22,120 nt of DNA from NCBI GenBank assembly GCA_902482615.1, contig CABTAA010000007.1, positions 1 through 22,120 on the forward strand, given 5' to 3'. The translations under genes and the position numbers were made by a program. The stretch is from an uncultured Collinsella sp. GTDB lineage: Bacteria > Actinomycetota > Coriobacteriia > Coriobacteriales > Coriobacteriaceae. The notes under the pieces are model-generated. The model did not search any database and was not told the origin of the DNA. It worked only from the letters and a program-made list of their open reading frames with translations. Shown here in pieces: positions 7,707 to 14,829 of this stretch; the stretch's first letter is position 1, and each line of letters starts with the position of its first letter.

Positions 7707-7781
7707 TTTCGGTATCACGAACATACTTTCGGTATCATTTAATGATATTATGATATCGAAAGTATGTTCGTGATACCGAAA
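7707..7781. promoter_or_regulatory. 32-bp inverted repeat with four TTTCGGTATCA-type motifs: fic control region
   Basis: The arms at 7707-7738 and 7750-7781 are complementary except for one position and are separated by 11 bases. Each arm carries the motif twice (TTTCGGTATCA at 7707 and 7728; the inner copy on the right reads TTTCGATATCA), giving two direct and two inverted copies. A plausible -10, TATGAT (7749-7754), lies between the arms. The right arm runs into the AAAGGAG ribosome site (7779-7785) of the fic gene. A bound repressor would cover promoter and ribosome site. The transcript could also fold to hide the latter. Confidence 0.75.
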
Positions 7782-7789
7782 GGAGCCGC

Positions 7790-9022
7790 ATGCGCCAGTT
7801 CGATTACACCACAGTCCCAGCGGAACTCGAAGCAACTCCAATCACCAACCTCCTCCTCTCGATACGCGAGCATAAAGGCCGACAGCTTGCTCTGAGTCAA
7901 GTCAAACCCGAACTTCTATCGTCACTTATGGAGGAAGCTAAGATCCAAAGCACCCAATCCTCCAACGGACTTGAAGGAATTGTTACCACCCAAAAAAGAC
8001 TCAAAGCAATCATGGCGTATTCCGCCAAGCCAAGCTCCCGCGCAGAGGAAGAAATCGCTGGATACCGAGATGCGCTGTCGCTTATTCACGAGCAGCACGA
8101 TTTCATTCCCGTAACGCCATCGGTCATTCTGCAGTTGCATCGTGACCTCATGGCGCACACGGCAATCTCGTATGGAGGCCATTGGAAAGATAGCGATAAC
8201 GAAATCGTCTCCATTGACGATCAAGGTAATCGATTTGTGCGCTTTAGGCCGCCTTCGGCCCTAGCAACCCCCGGACTTATCGAAGAAGCCTGTCGGTCCC
8301 TCAACGACGCCTTATCTCGTCAAGTTTGTGACCCCCTCCTTATATCATTCCGCTTTATCTTCGATTTTGTTAGCATTCATCCCTTCAACGATGGCAATGG
8401 CAGGATGAGCCGGCTCCTTACAACGCTGCTGCTCGAAAAGACTGGATACGACGTTGCGCGTTACATCAGCATCGAACGACTTATTGAAGACAACAAAGCG
8501 CTTTACTACAACGCCCTCGCTGCAAGCTCCACTGGATGGAATGAAAATCAAAACACCGAAGTACCCTTTATCCGTTTCATGCTCGGAACAACCCTGGCCG
8601 CCTACCGACAGCTCGAGCAGCGTACCTTAATTGAATCAAGCACTCGTCCCATGTCGAAGCAAGCGCGCATCGCTGTTCTATTTCAACAGAGACCCGGCAT
8701 CATTAAGAAATCCGACATCCGGTCCAACTGCCCCGATATCAGCGAGGTAACCGTTAAACGAACCCTCGGTCAGCTTGTTAGTTGCAGCGCAATCGAAAAA
8801 ACAGGAGCGGGTCGTTCGACGGGCTACATACTCAAAGACGTCCATGCTCTAGAACTATTCTTGCAAGCCACAATACCCGATGGCGAGGCCGCAATAACAA
8901 AAGAGGCTCCAAAGGATAAGCTCCTTGAACGTGTAAACCACGCCGAGGATGAAAGCAGAGAAGGACTCTATGAAGACTACGATTCATTCTCAAGGGACAT
9001 AAAGACGAAATACGGAGTCTAG
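7790..9022 (+). CDS. Fic-domain protein AMP-transferase with C-terminal winged helix
   Basis: A 410-residue Fic-family protein. The catalytic motif HPFNDGNGRMSR (residues 197-208) has the full set of catalytic residues, including H197. An N-terminal inhibitory motif SNGLEG (58-63) fits the [S/T]xxxE[G/N] pattern. E62 would therefore block ATP binding in cis, as in class II Fic proteins. Residues about 290-350 look like a winged helix-turn-helix. The C-terminus is an acidic, charged tail. Fic enzymes transfer AMP to Ser/Thr/Tyr of target proteins; the target here is unknown. No separate antitoxin gene is visible. Codon use is clearly less G/C-biased than in the flanking lac genes, suggesting transfer. 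The upstream inverted repeat, with the DNA-binding-like domain, suggests self-regulation. Confidence 0.9.
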   Translation: MRQFDYTTVPAELEATPITNLLLSIREHKGRQLALSQVKPELLSSLMEEAKIQSTQSSNGLEGIVTTQKRLKAIMAYSAKPSSRAEEEIAGYRDALSLIHEQHDFIPVTPSVILQLHRDLMAHTAISYGGHWKDSDNEIVSIDDQGNRFVRFRPPSALATPGLIEEACRSLNDALSRQVCDPLLISFRFIFDFVSIHPFNDGNGRMSRLLTTLLLEKTGYDVARYISIERLIEDNKALYYNALAASSTGWNENQNTEVPFIRFMLGTTLAAYRQLEQRTLIESSTRPMSKQARIAVLFQQRPGIIKKSDIRSNCPDISEVTVKRTLGQLVSCSAIEKTGAGRSTGYILKDVHALELFLQATIPDGEAAITKEAPKDKLLERVNHAEDESREGLYEDYDSFSRDIKTKYGV

Positions 9023-9129
9023 TCATATCTCAGAATAGCCTCATCCTTGTTGCCCAAAGTTATTTGCGTGTCATTGTAAAGCGGTACCCCCGCGCCGGCA
9101 GGGGGCAGAAGTATCGCCTGCAGCGTTAG

Positions 9130-9894
9130 CTAGCAGATAACCTGTGTGTGTTCCTCGATGGCGGCGCGGTCCTCGGCGGCAATACTCGGCTCGCACACCA
9201 CGGCATCCAGGCTGTCCAGACGGCAGAAGGTGTAGAAGTCGCGCTTGCCGATCTTGCTGGAGTCGGCGATCAGATAGCGCGAGTCGGCCTTGCTAAAGGC
9301 GAGCTGCTGGATGCGGCCCTCTTCCATATTGGATGTAGACACGTCGCCGTCCAGAATGCCGTTGGCACCGATAAACGCCGCGTCGATGCCCAGCGCACGC
9401 AGGGTATCCTCGGCCGTTGGTCCCACAAAAGCGGCGGTGCGGCGACGGTACATGCCGCCCACCAGGCACAGGTCGCAGTCTTCGCGCGCCTCGAGCAGGT
9501 TAAACACCGAAAGCGAATTGGTCACAATGCGCAGGCGAAACGCCGGCAGCATCGAGGCCATCTGCTCAACCGTAGTGCCCGTGCCCAAAAAGATGGTCGA
9601 GCCTTCCTCGATAAGCTCCACAGAACGGCGCGCAATCTGCAACTTTTCCTCGGCATGCTTCGTGCGCTTTTCGCTGTGCGAATACTCATGGCGCAGCATA
9701 GCGTGTGGACGGCCCTGCGCACTGCGGGCTCCGCCGTGCACTCGCTCGATCTCGCCCAGGCTCGCAAGCTCCTCAAGGTCACGGCGGATCGTCATATCCG
9801 AGACACCTAACGCATCCGAAATCTCCTTGACCGAGACCGTTCCCTGTTCCTCGAGCAGCTGCCGAACCTTATCCTGTCGCTCCGCTTTAATCAC
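9130..9894 (-). CDS. DeoR-family sugar regulator (LacR/GlpR-like)
   Basis: About 254 residues: a DeoR-type winged helix at the N-terminus (VSVKEISDALGVSDMTIRRDL) and a C-terminal sugar-phosphate-sensing domain with the family's GTGTT and VTNSL blocks. The GTG at 9892-9894 is chosen as the start because AGGA lies 6 bases upstream and the protein then begins IKAERQDKVRQ, as usual in the family. A GTG 27 bases further upstream (9921) is possible but has a weaker ribosome site. The gene is divergent from galM, so it may control galM, itself or lac/galactose genes elsewhere. Members of this family repress tagatose-pathway lac genes in Gram-positives, but the exact effector is not readable from sequence. 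Confidence 0.85.
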   Translation of the reverse strand: MIKAERQDKVRQLLEEQGTVSVKEISDALGVSDMTIRRDLEELASLGEIERVHGGARSAQGRPHAMLRHEYSHSEKRTKHAEEKLQIARRSVELIEEGSTIFLGTGTTVEQMASMLPAFRLRIVTNSLSVFNLLEAREDCDLCLVGGMYRRRTAAFVGPTAEDTLRALGIDAAFIGANGILDGDVSTSNMEEGRIQQLAFSKADSRYLIADSSKIGKRDFYTFCRLDSLDAVVCEPSIAAEDRAAIEEHTQVIC

Positions 9895-10099
9895 GATGAG
9901 TCCTCGCTGTTCCACGCTCACGTCAATTCAAACAATAACGAACAAATTGTATCAGACTCGCGCGCGTCAGAAATGAACGCCCGCACAGCTCCAATCATCA
10001 CTTTTTTGAGAAAAATACCCCCTGCTTTAGTGGGGTGTAGTGATAATCTCGCCTGTTCGCGCTACAGTTTGTCCGAAATACCTCGATGTTAGGAACCAA

Positions 10100-11152
10100 A
10101 TGATCACTTCCGAGCTTTTCGGCACCGCGCCGTGCGGTACCCCCGTTCATTGTTACACCCTCAACGGGCCCGAGATCTGCGTTCGCATTATGGACTATGG
10201 CGCCACCGTGTTGGGCATCGACGTGCCCGACATCCCCGGCAACGCGCGCGATGTGGTGCTGGGCTTCGATAAGCTCGAGGATTACTTTGACAACCCCGCC
10301 TGCTTTGGCGCGACCATCGGACCTGTGGCCAACCGCACTGCAGGTGCCACGATCACCATCGCCGGCACGGACTGGCATATGCCCGCCAACGAGGGCACCA
10401 ACAACCTGCACAGCGATCTTGAGCATGGTCTGCACAAGCGCGTATGGGACGTTGAGCTCGACGAGGTCCACAATGCCGTGCGCATGACCACCTCGCTTGA
10501 GGACGGTGAGCTGGGCCTTCCCGGCAACCGCACCTTTACGGCCGTGTTTACCGTGACGCGCACCGGCTGCTTCCGTATCGAATATGGCTGTGAGAGCGAC
10601 CGCGCCACGTACGTGTCCATGACCAACCACACGTACTTTAACCTTGCCGGTCACAACGCCGGCATGGACTGTGAGCACTTCTTTGTTGCTAACGCTGCCC
10701 ACTACCTGCCCATCAACGAGCAGAATATCCCCACCGGAGAGATCGCTCCGGTCGAGGGCACGCCGTTTGACTTCCGTGAGCTGCGCCCCGTCGCGCCCGG
10801 CATGGAAGCCGACGACCCGCAGATTAAGCAGGCCCGTGGCTACGACCACTGCCTGTGCATCGATGGCTATCAGTACGGCCGTAATCTGCGCCGCGCGATG
10901 CACGTCGAGGAGATGTGGACCGGTCGCGAGCTGGACTACTACACCACCGCACCGGGCGTTCAGCTCTACACCGGCAACTGGCTGGGCGACGAGCACGCCA
11001 AGGACGATGCCAACTATGGCTGGGGCGCTGGCTTTGCCCTCGAGGCAGAGATGTACCCCGACACGCCGCACCAGCCGCTGTTCCCGCAGGGCATTGTGGG
11101 CCCGGATCACCCCTACAGCAATGTGATCGAGTACCACTTTATGAGGCACTAA
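10100..11152 (+). CDS. galM: Aldose 1-epimerase (galactose mutarotase)
   Basis: A 350-residue enzyme that interconverts alpha and beta anomers of galactose and similar sugars. Expected landmarks are NRTAGA, the catalytic-type His in NHTYFNL (H177), the Asp in GYDHCL (D249) and the catalytic Glu in ALEAEMYPD (E315). Start ATG 10100 is preferred: AGGA lies 5 bases upstream and the protein then begins where GalM proteins usually do (SELFGTAPCGTPVHCYTL). An in-frame GTG at 10040 would add 20 residues with no family likeness. It supports use of galactose released by lactose breakdown. It stands alone, divergent from the DeoR-type regulator and closed by a terminator. Confidence 0.92.
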   Translation: MITSELFGTAPCGTPVHCYTLNGPEICVRIMDYGATVLGIDVPDIPGNARDVVLGFDKLEDYFDNPACFGATIGPVANRTAGATITIAGTDWHMPANEGTNNLHSDLEHGLHKRVWDVELDEVHNAVRMTTSLEDGELGLPGNRTFTAVFTVTRTGCFRIEYGCESDRATYVSMTNHTYFNLAGHNAGMDCEHFFVANAAHYLPINEQNIPTGEIAPVEGTPFDFRELRPVAPGMEADDPQIKQARGYDHCLCIDGYQYGRNLRRAMHVEEMWTGRELDYYTTAPGVQLYTGNWLGDEHAKDDANYGWGAGFALEAEMYPDTPHQPLFPQGIVGPDHPYSNVIEYHFMRH

Positions 11153-11178
11153 GCCCACAACGCGACATATCGCACAGC

Positions 11179-11214
11179 AACGCCCGCCGGCACCACCGCC
11201 GACGGGCGTTTTTT
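11179..11214 (+). terminator. Rho-independent terminator after galM
   Basis: AACGCCCGCCGGC (11179-11191) pairs with GCCGACGGGCGTT (11198-11210) with one mismatch, and a T-run continues to 11214. Confidence 0.92.
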
Positions 11215-11258
11215 CATCTTTTGGGCTCAATTTCGCTGTGACTGTATGAGTGACATAT

Positions 11259-11414
11259 CAAAACTATGCCCATTTACTACGTTTAGCCCGGGATGCTCGA
11301 CCATGCACCGGTTTTTGCTAAATTCGCGAGCCGCCTACCTGCGGTTTTGTTTTTCTCAAATTCGACATGCTCGGCGATAGCCGATCAAACGTAGTAAATG
11401 GGCATTGTTTTTGA
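11259..11414. repeat. ~155-bp palindromic intergenic element, MITE-like
   Basis: ATGCCCATTTACTACGTTT (11266-11284) recurs as a perfect inverted copy at 11387-11405. The symmetry extends outward imperfectly through TCAAAA and TTTTTGA. Inside are two imperfect direct repeats GTTTTT...AAATTCG (about 11310-11326 and 11348-11364) and a short CCGC/GCGG hairpin followed by TTTTGTTTTT (11331-11354). No open frame or clear target-site duplication is visible. It could be a mobile palindromic element or a structured RNA. With the galM terminator it fills most of the 326-base gap 11153-11478. Confidence 0.7.
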
Positions 11415-11478
11415 CAGGCAGCATCGCACGCGTCCCTCGCAAGGGCAAAATGATTCGTTTTTCTCCGTCCCCAAGGGA

Positions 11479-11961
11479 TCAGTTGAACAGATTGCCGATG
11501 GGGTCGGGATTGGAGCTGGGGAGATAGCGGATTTCTAGTTCTATGCCGAGCTTTTGCAGCTCTTTGAAGGCGGCGACATCTTCGCCGTCTACGGCGACTG
11601 CGGGCGTTATGGGGTGCTTGCCCTCCCCTGCCTGCATATGGCCAATGCTGATCTTGGTGATCGGCACGCCACCCTTAACCAGCGCGAGTGCATCGGCGGG
11701 TGAAGCCACCATGATCAGAATCAATTGGCGCGGCGTTGCGGTATGAATGATGTCGATGGCCCTTTGCACCGAGAAAAACCGTGTCCAAACGCCTTCTGGC
11801 ACCGCGACCCTCATAGGCGCCCACTTGCGCGAATCCGCCGCAATCTCGTCGTTAACGATCAGGACGAGGTTGGAACCAACCGCCTCATTCCACAGCTCAA
11901 CGTCTTGCCCGTAAATAAACCGATCATCGATGCGCGTGAGAAGAATCTTGGGTTGAATCAT
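11479..11961 (-). CDS. Orphan mannose/sorbose-family PTS EIIB homologue lacking the phosphorylated His
   Basis: A 160-residue protein of the PTS mannose/fructose/sorbose EIIB family, full length for the domain. The active-site block, normally R-[IV]-D-x-R-L-I-H-G-Q-V, reads RIDDRFIYGQD here. The phospho-accepting His is Tyr17 (codon TAC). The rest of the fold is well kept (VNDEIA, VKGGVPITKISIGHMQAGEG, ELQKLGIELEIRYLP). ATG 11961 has GGGG 5 bases upstream; a GTG one codon earlier is also open. No EIIA, EIIC or EIID gene is nearby. It cannot carry phosphate in the usual way, so it is either decaying or has become a binding or regulatory protein. The intact frame favours the second reading. Confidence 0.85.
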   Translation of the reverse strand: MIQPKILLTRIDDRFIYGQDVELWNEAVGSNLVLIVNDEIAADSRKWAPMRVAVPEGVWTRFFSVQRAIDIIHTATPRQLILIMVASPADALALVKGGVPITKISIGHMQAGEGKHPITPAVAVDGEDVAAFKELQKLGIELEIRYLPSSNPDPIGNLFN

Positions 11962-12118
11962 CACTGCCCCATTCTGCTTGAGACCCGTAAGAGCAAGACA
12001 TCACGTCTCCAATATTAGTGCATTTAAAGTGAGAAAAGCCGTCAGAACACTTGCGCGGATGTGCGATGTCCCGTATCATAGACAGCCGTTGACGCCTCAG
12101 TTGCGTCACCACATGGCC

Positions 12119-12194
12119 GCCAGCGTAGCTCAGTTGGTAGAGCACCGCTCTCGTAAAGCGGGGGTCACCGGTTCGAGCCCGGTCGCTGGCTCCA
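12119..12194 (+). tRNA. tRNA-Thr (anticodon CGT)
   Basis: A complete cloverleaf. The acceptor GCCAGCG (12119-12125) pairs with CGCTGGC (12184-12190). The D arm contains TAGCTCAGTTGGTAGAGCA. The anticodon stem CCGCT/AGCGG holds CGT, and the T arm contains GGTTCGAGCC. The CCA end is encoded (12192-12194). CGT reads the ACG threonine codon. Confidence 0.97.
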
Positions 12195-12206
12195 TTGCAC
12201 AAGATA

Positions 12207-12228
12207 GCCGCCTTCGGGCGGCTTTTTT
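12207..12228 (+). terminator. Terminator after tRNA-Thr
   Basis: GCCGCC (12207-12212), loop TTCG, GGCGGC (12217-12222), then six T's. Confidence 0.95.
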
Positions 12229-12555
12229 GTTACCGATTTCAGGCGCACATCCGCCGGAATTCGCCCACTCGGTGGACTTCGGGTTTAATGCTTAGGGGCG
12301 GGGATTTACCAAAGTGAATTTTTAATGAAAAGAAACCCAGCTGCAACAATTGCCATGGCGAGGGCTCGAATTGGCCATATAGATCTAAAATAGTCACGAT
12401 ACCTTCTCTTTTGCTGGAACGATATATCTATACAAGGTTGTGAGCGGAAAACAAAAATACGTCGATTGCTATCCGACAAACGGGTCTGGAATTGCATTCA
12501 CCAGCATTTACCAGCATTTCGGGGCAGATTGATACACATGTACGAAAGGGAACCT
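12229..12555. other. Intergenic stretch without a convincing gene
   Basis: This is more A/T-rich than the surroundings. The only structure seen is a tandem doublet CCAGCATTTA/CCAGCATTTC (12501-12520) and a ribosome-site-like AAAGGG at 12545-12550 before ATG 12556. The minus-strand frame 12306-12497 is discussed as rejected. Confidence 0.5.
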
Positions 12556-12565
12556 ATGTGGTGCG

Positions 12566-13021
12566 TTGGGTTGGAGCTGCTGCAGGCCCGATATGGATTG
12601 CGGTCTTGCGCCCCGATGTCCAAATAGGTTTCTCTCCCTAGACGGGAAGTTGCTCATGGACGCCATATATGACGGAGATGACTGGGTCGATCATTATACT
12701 TGGCGCCTGGTCGGCTCGGATGACAATGGGGATGTGGTGTTTGATGGACTATGTCCAAAGCATCTCCATCCTTTTGTCTCGTCGTTAATTGAGAGTTCCG
12801 CTCGTGTTGCCCCCTACAGCTCGGCATCGCTTCATGATACGGACGTTTTGAAGACCATAAGGGAATCAATTGACGATGGCACGATGAGCGGCCCGCTGTT
12901 TTCTCGGCTTGTGGGGCTAGATGAGATTGGCTCGAAACGACTGCTTGCGGGCGAAAAAGTGGAACTCACTTATCGGTCGATGATTTCAATCCTGCGGCTA
13001 GCCGATGTTCTTCGCAAATAA
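12566..13021 (+). CDS. Small hypothetical protein, start uncertain, possibly frameshifted at the 5' end
   Basis: An open frame of 151 codons that I do not recognise. The best-looking part begins near LSLDGKLLMDAIYDGDDW and ends with GPLFSRLVGLDEIGSKRLLAGEKVELTYRSM in two stretches that faintly recall a small helix-turn-helix. The frame opens at TTG 12566 without a proper ribosome site. ATG 12593 and ATG 12656 (GGGAAG 6 bases upstream) are alternatives. A better start, ATG 12556 with AAAGGG five bases upstream, lies in another frame and reads 23 residues (MWCVGLELLQARYG...) to a stop at 12627. The original gene may have begun there and suffered a one-base shift. Base composition is lower in G+C than the neighbours. 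Function is unknown. Confidence 0.45.
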   Translation: MGWSCCRPDMDCGLAPRCPNRFLSLDGKLLMDAIYDGDDWVDHYTWRLVGSDDNGDVVFDGLCPKHLHPFVSSLIESSARVAPYSSASLHDTDVLKTIRESIDDGTMSGPLFSRLVGLDEIGSKRLLAGEKVELTYRSMISILRLADVLRK

Positions 13022-13156
13022 ATCCAAGCAAAACGCCGCCGGCAACTCCCCTACTCAACAAAAAAGTCCCGCCAACCTCAATCCCCAAAGGAATCGTGAT
13101 CAGCGGGGCTCAAACGCGCTCCCCAAGGGGAACCACGCTAGCTCACGAGCAGTTCG

Positions 13157-13630
13157 TTACTCTTCCCAGTAAGCATCTGCAAGCAGCTTAAAGCAGATCT
13201 TCTTGACCGGCTGTGCGCCATCGCCCGGGAACTCGAGCGTGGGCATGTGAGGCTCGCCGGCAACAAACAGCGCGAACTTGTCGTCGGCAAGATCGCCGGC
13301 GATCGAAGCGTCGGAATCGACCAGATCGTAGTCATCCTTCTCGTCAAACTCCTGAACCAGCGTCAGGCTGCCCGTAGCGACCTTAAAGGCCTCGCGACCC
13401 TCGACATCGATCTGCAGGTCGTGATAGCGCTGATGTGTCTCATAGTGAGCCTCGGCCTCAGGACGCGTCGTGGGAGCCATGACGTTCGCATAGACCTTGT
13501 CGCCCAGAATCGGATGGCTGCCGACCTCGAGCTCCGCCGGGTCGTTCTCCTCGAGCCAGTCAATCAGCACGTCGAGGCCCTTGAGCATTCCGCGGTACTC
13601 CTCGATATCGCCCAGTGCACCGTAAATCAT
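13157..13630 (-). CDS. YhcH/YjgK/YiaL-family protein
   Basis: A 157-residue protein of the cupin-like YhcH/YjgK/YiaL (DUF386) family, close to full length. The conserved YETHQRYHDLQ block (E64, H66, H70) supplies the usual metal-ligand type residues. Members are often encoded with sialic acid, N-acetylhexosamine or beta-galactoside genes and are thought to act on sugar anomers or intermediates; the exact reaction is not settled. A GAGAGGGG site precedes the ATG. It is the last gene of the minus-strand run lacX-lacC-nagA'-yhcH. Its position just after a nagA remnant suggests it once belonged to a hexosamine operon. Confidence 0.88.
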   Translation of the reverse strand: MIYGALGDIEEYRGMLKGLDVLIDWLEENDPAELEVGSHPILGDKVYANVMAPTTRPEAEAHYETHQRYHDLQIDVEGREAFKVATGSLTLVQEFDEKDDYDLVDSDASIAGDLADDKFALFVAGEPHMPTLEFPGDGAQPVKKICFKLLADAYWEE

Positions 13631-13662
13631 CTAAATCCCCTCTCGGATCGCTTCTTTGGCGG

Positions 13663-13797
13663 CTACTCGGCAAACGCGTTACCGACGCTGTTGCCGCCCG
13701 CATACGTCTCGACCAGGGTAAGGTCGGGATTGAACACGACAAAATCGGCGTCGCGCCCCGGCATAATGCTACCGCACTTGTCGTCGGCTCTAATCAT
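13663..13797 (-). pseudogene. nagA: 3' remnant of a second nagA (44 codons)
   Basis: This reads DKCGSIMPGRDADFVVF and later VETYAGGNSVGNAFAE then TAG. It matches the C-terminus of the intact NagA at 16529-17698 (DKCGSIMPGRDADFVVF, VETYVGGQSVGNAFTE) almost residue for residue over about 38 codons. The likeness stops upstream at MIRAD, so the catalytic part is gone. An ATG (13797) happens to open the fragment, but no clear ribosome site is seen. It lies 37 bases after the lacC stop and 32 bases before the yhcH start, so it marks a deletion or insertion junction. Differences from the intact copy are spread over silent and a few coding positions, so it is not a recent copy. Confidence 0.85.
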
Positions 13798-13834
13798 AAG
13801 CAAATAAGCGATGCCGGGACCGACGCCCAAGCCC

Positions 13835-14770
13835 TTACAGCTCGGTCACGACAACGCCGTTGTAAACCTCATCCCAACGATCCATAACCAAGTGGCCAGT
13901 CATGGGATCCATGGCGTTGAGCTTGCCGCAGGTGTTGGCGGTACGCAGTACCGTCTCGTCGTCTGCGCCGGCAGCGATGGCATGTGCGAAGCCGGCAATG
14001 GTCGAATCGCCAGAGCCCGTGGCGTTAACGGCGGGGATATCGGGGGTCTTGGCGCGGAACGCACGGCCGTTATGGAAACCAACGGAGCCGGCAGCGCCCA
14101 TGGATACGACGACCCAGGGAATATCGGAGAAGCGGGCGTCAGAGGCGAGCGCGGCGCGGAGCTCGTCCACATCGTCGGTGGTAAAGCTCGTGCCCAGAAG
14201 GCCGTTGATCTCGGTCAGGTTAGGCTTGACCAGCTCGGGCTTAACCTCGGACTTGAGCGCAGCCTCGAGCGAGGCACCTGAGGTGTCGAGCAGCACCTTG
14301 GCACCGGCGTTCTCGGCAATGCCCGTGATCTTGGCATAGTAGTCCGCCTCGACGCCGCGGGGCAGCGAACCCGAGATGGTAACGACAGCGGCCTTGCTCG
14401 CAAGTTCGGTAAACTTGGCGGTAAAGGCATCGAGTTCTTCGGGGGCAATTGTCGGGCCACTCTCGAGCAGCTCGGTCTGGTTGCCGGCGTGGAGGATGTT
14501 GAGGCAAATGCGAGTCTCGCCCTTGATGGGTACAAAATCATTCTTAATGCCATTGGCGTCCATGAGCTCAGCCATGTAGGCGCCCATGTGGCCACCGAGC
14601 AGACCGGTCGCCACAACGTCGTCGCCCAGCTGACCCAGCACACGGGCCACGTTGAGGCCCTTGCCGCCAGCGGTCTTTTCGGGCGTCACGCGGTTGACGT
14701 CGTCGATAACGAGCTCGTCGAGCTGATAGCGCGTATCGACAGACGGGTTCATCGTAACGGTGAGGATCAT
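13835..14770 (-). CDS. lacC: Tagatose-6-phosphate kinase / PfkB-family sugar-phosphate kinase
   Basis: A 311-residue cytoplasmic kinase of the PfkB family, the same length as LacC. It has the N-terminal MILTVTMNPSVD typical of LacC/FruK, the GGKGLNVARVL motif (35-45), the KGETR block (83-87) and the C-terminal signature TGSGDSTIAG with catalytic-type D255. In the tagatose-6-phosphate pathway it would make tagatose-1,6-bisphosphate. AAGGAG precedes the ATG. It lies 59 bases downstream of the lacX-like gene, on one transcript. 1-Phosphofructokinase is the main alternative; the LacX neighbour and two lacE-lacG modules favour LacC. lacA, lacB and lacD are absent from the window. Confidence 0.8.
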   Translation of the reverse strand: MILTVTMNPSVDTRYQLDELVIDDVNRVTPEKTAGGKGLNVARVLGQLGDDVVATGLLGGHMGAYMAELMDANGIKNDFVPIKGETRICLNILHAGNQTELLESGPTIAPEELDAFTAKFTELASKAAVVTISGSLPRGVEADYYAKITGIAENAGAKVLLDTSGASLEAALKSEVKPELVKPNLTEINGLLGTSFTTDDVDELRAALASDARFSDIPWVVVSMGAAGSVGFHNGRAFRAKTPDIPAVNATGSGDSTIAGFAHAIAAGADDETVLRTANTCGKLNAMDPMTGHLVMDRWDEVYNGVVVTEL

Positions 14771-14785
14771 TTTTAGCTCCTTATC

Positions 14786-14809
14786 TCGCAGGCTCCTTGT
14801 GCCTCGCGA
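14786..14809 (-). other. Intercistronic hairpin between lacX and lacC
   Basis: On the minus strand TCGC-G-AGGC pairs with GCCTGCGA (8 bp, one bulged G) around the 7-base loop ACAAGGA. There is no T-run. It resembles in position the hairpins at 1037-1066, 5941-5967 and 17785-17823. Confidence 0.4.
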
Positions 14810-14829
14810 TACGAGTCGACAAAACGGAA

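Noticed and set aside
9087..9105. CCCCC-N9-GGGGG stem between fic and the DeoR-type gene, possible terminator
   Set aside because: The stem is only 5 bp and is not followed by a T-run on either strand.
9998..11230. A long minus-strand open frame opposite galM
   Set aside because: It is the antisense shadow of galM: it runs through the galM terminator and has no family likeness.
12306..12497. Minus-strand 63-codon frame with a hydrophobic end
   Set aside because: No ribosome site, no family likeness, and the region is A/T-rich, where short frames with hydrophobic codons arise by chance.
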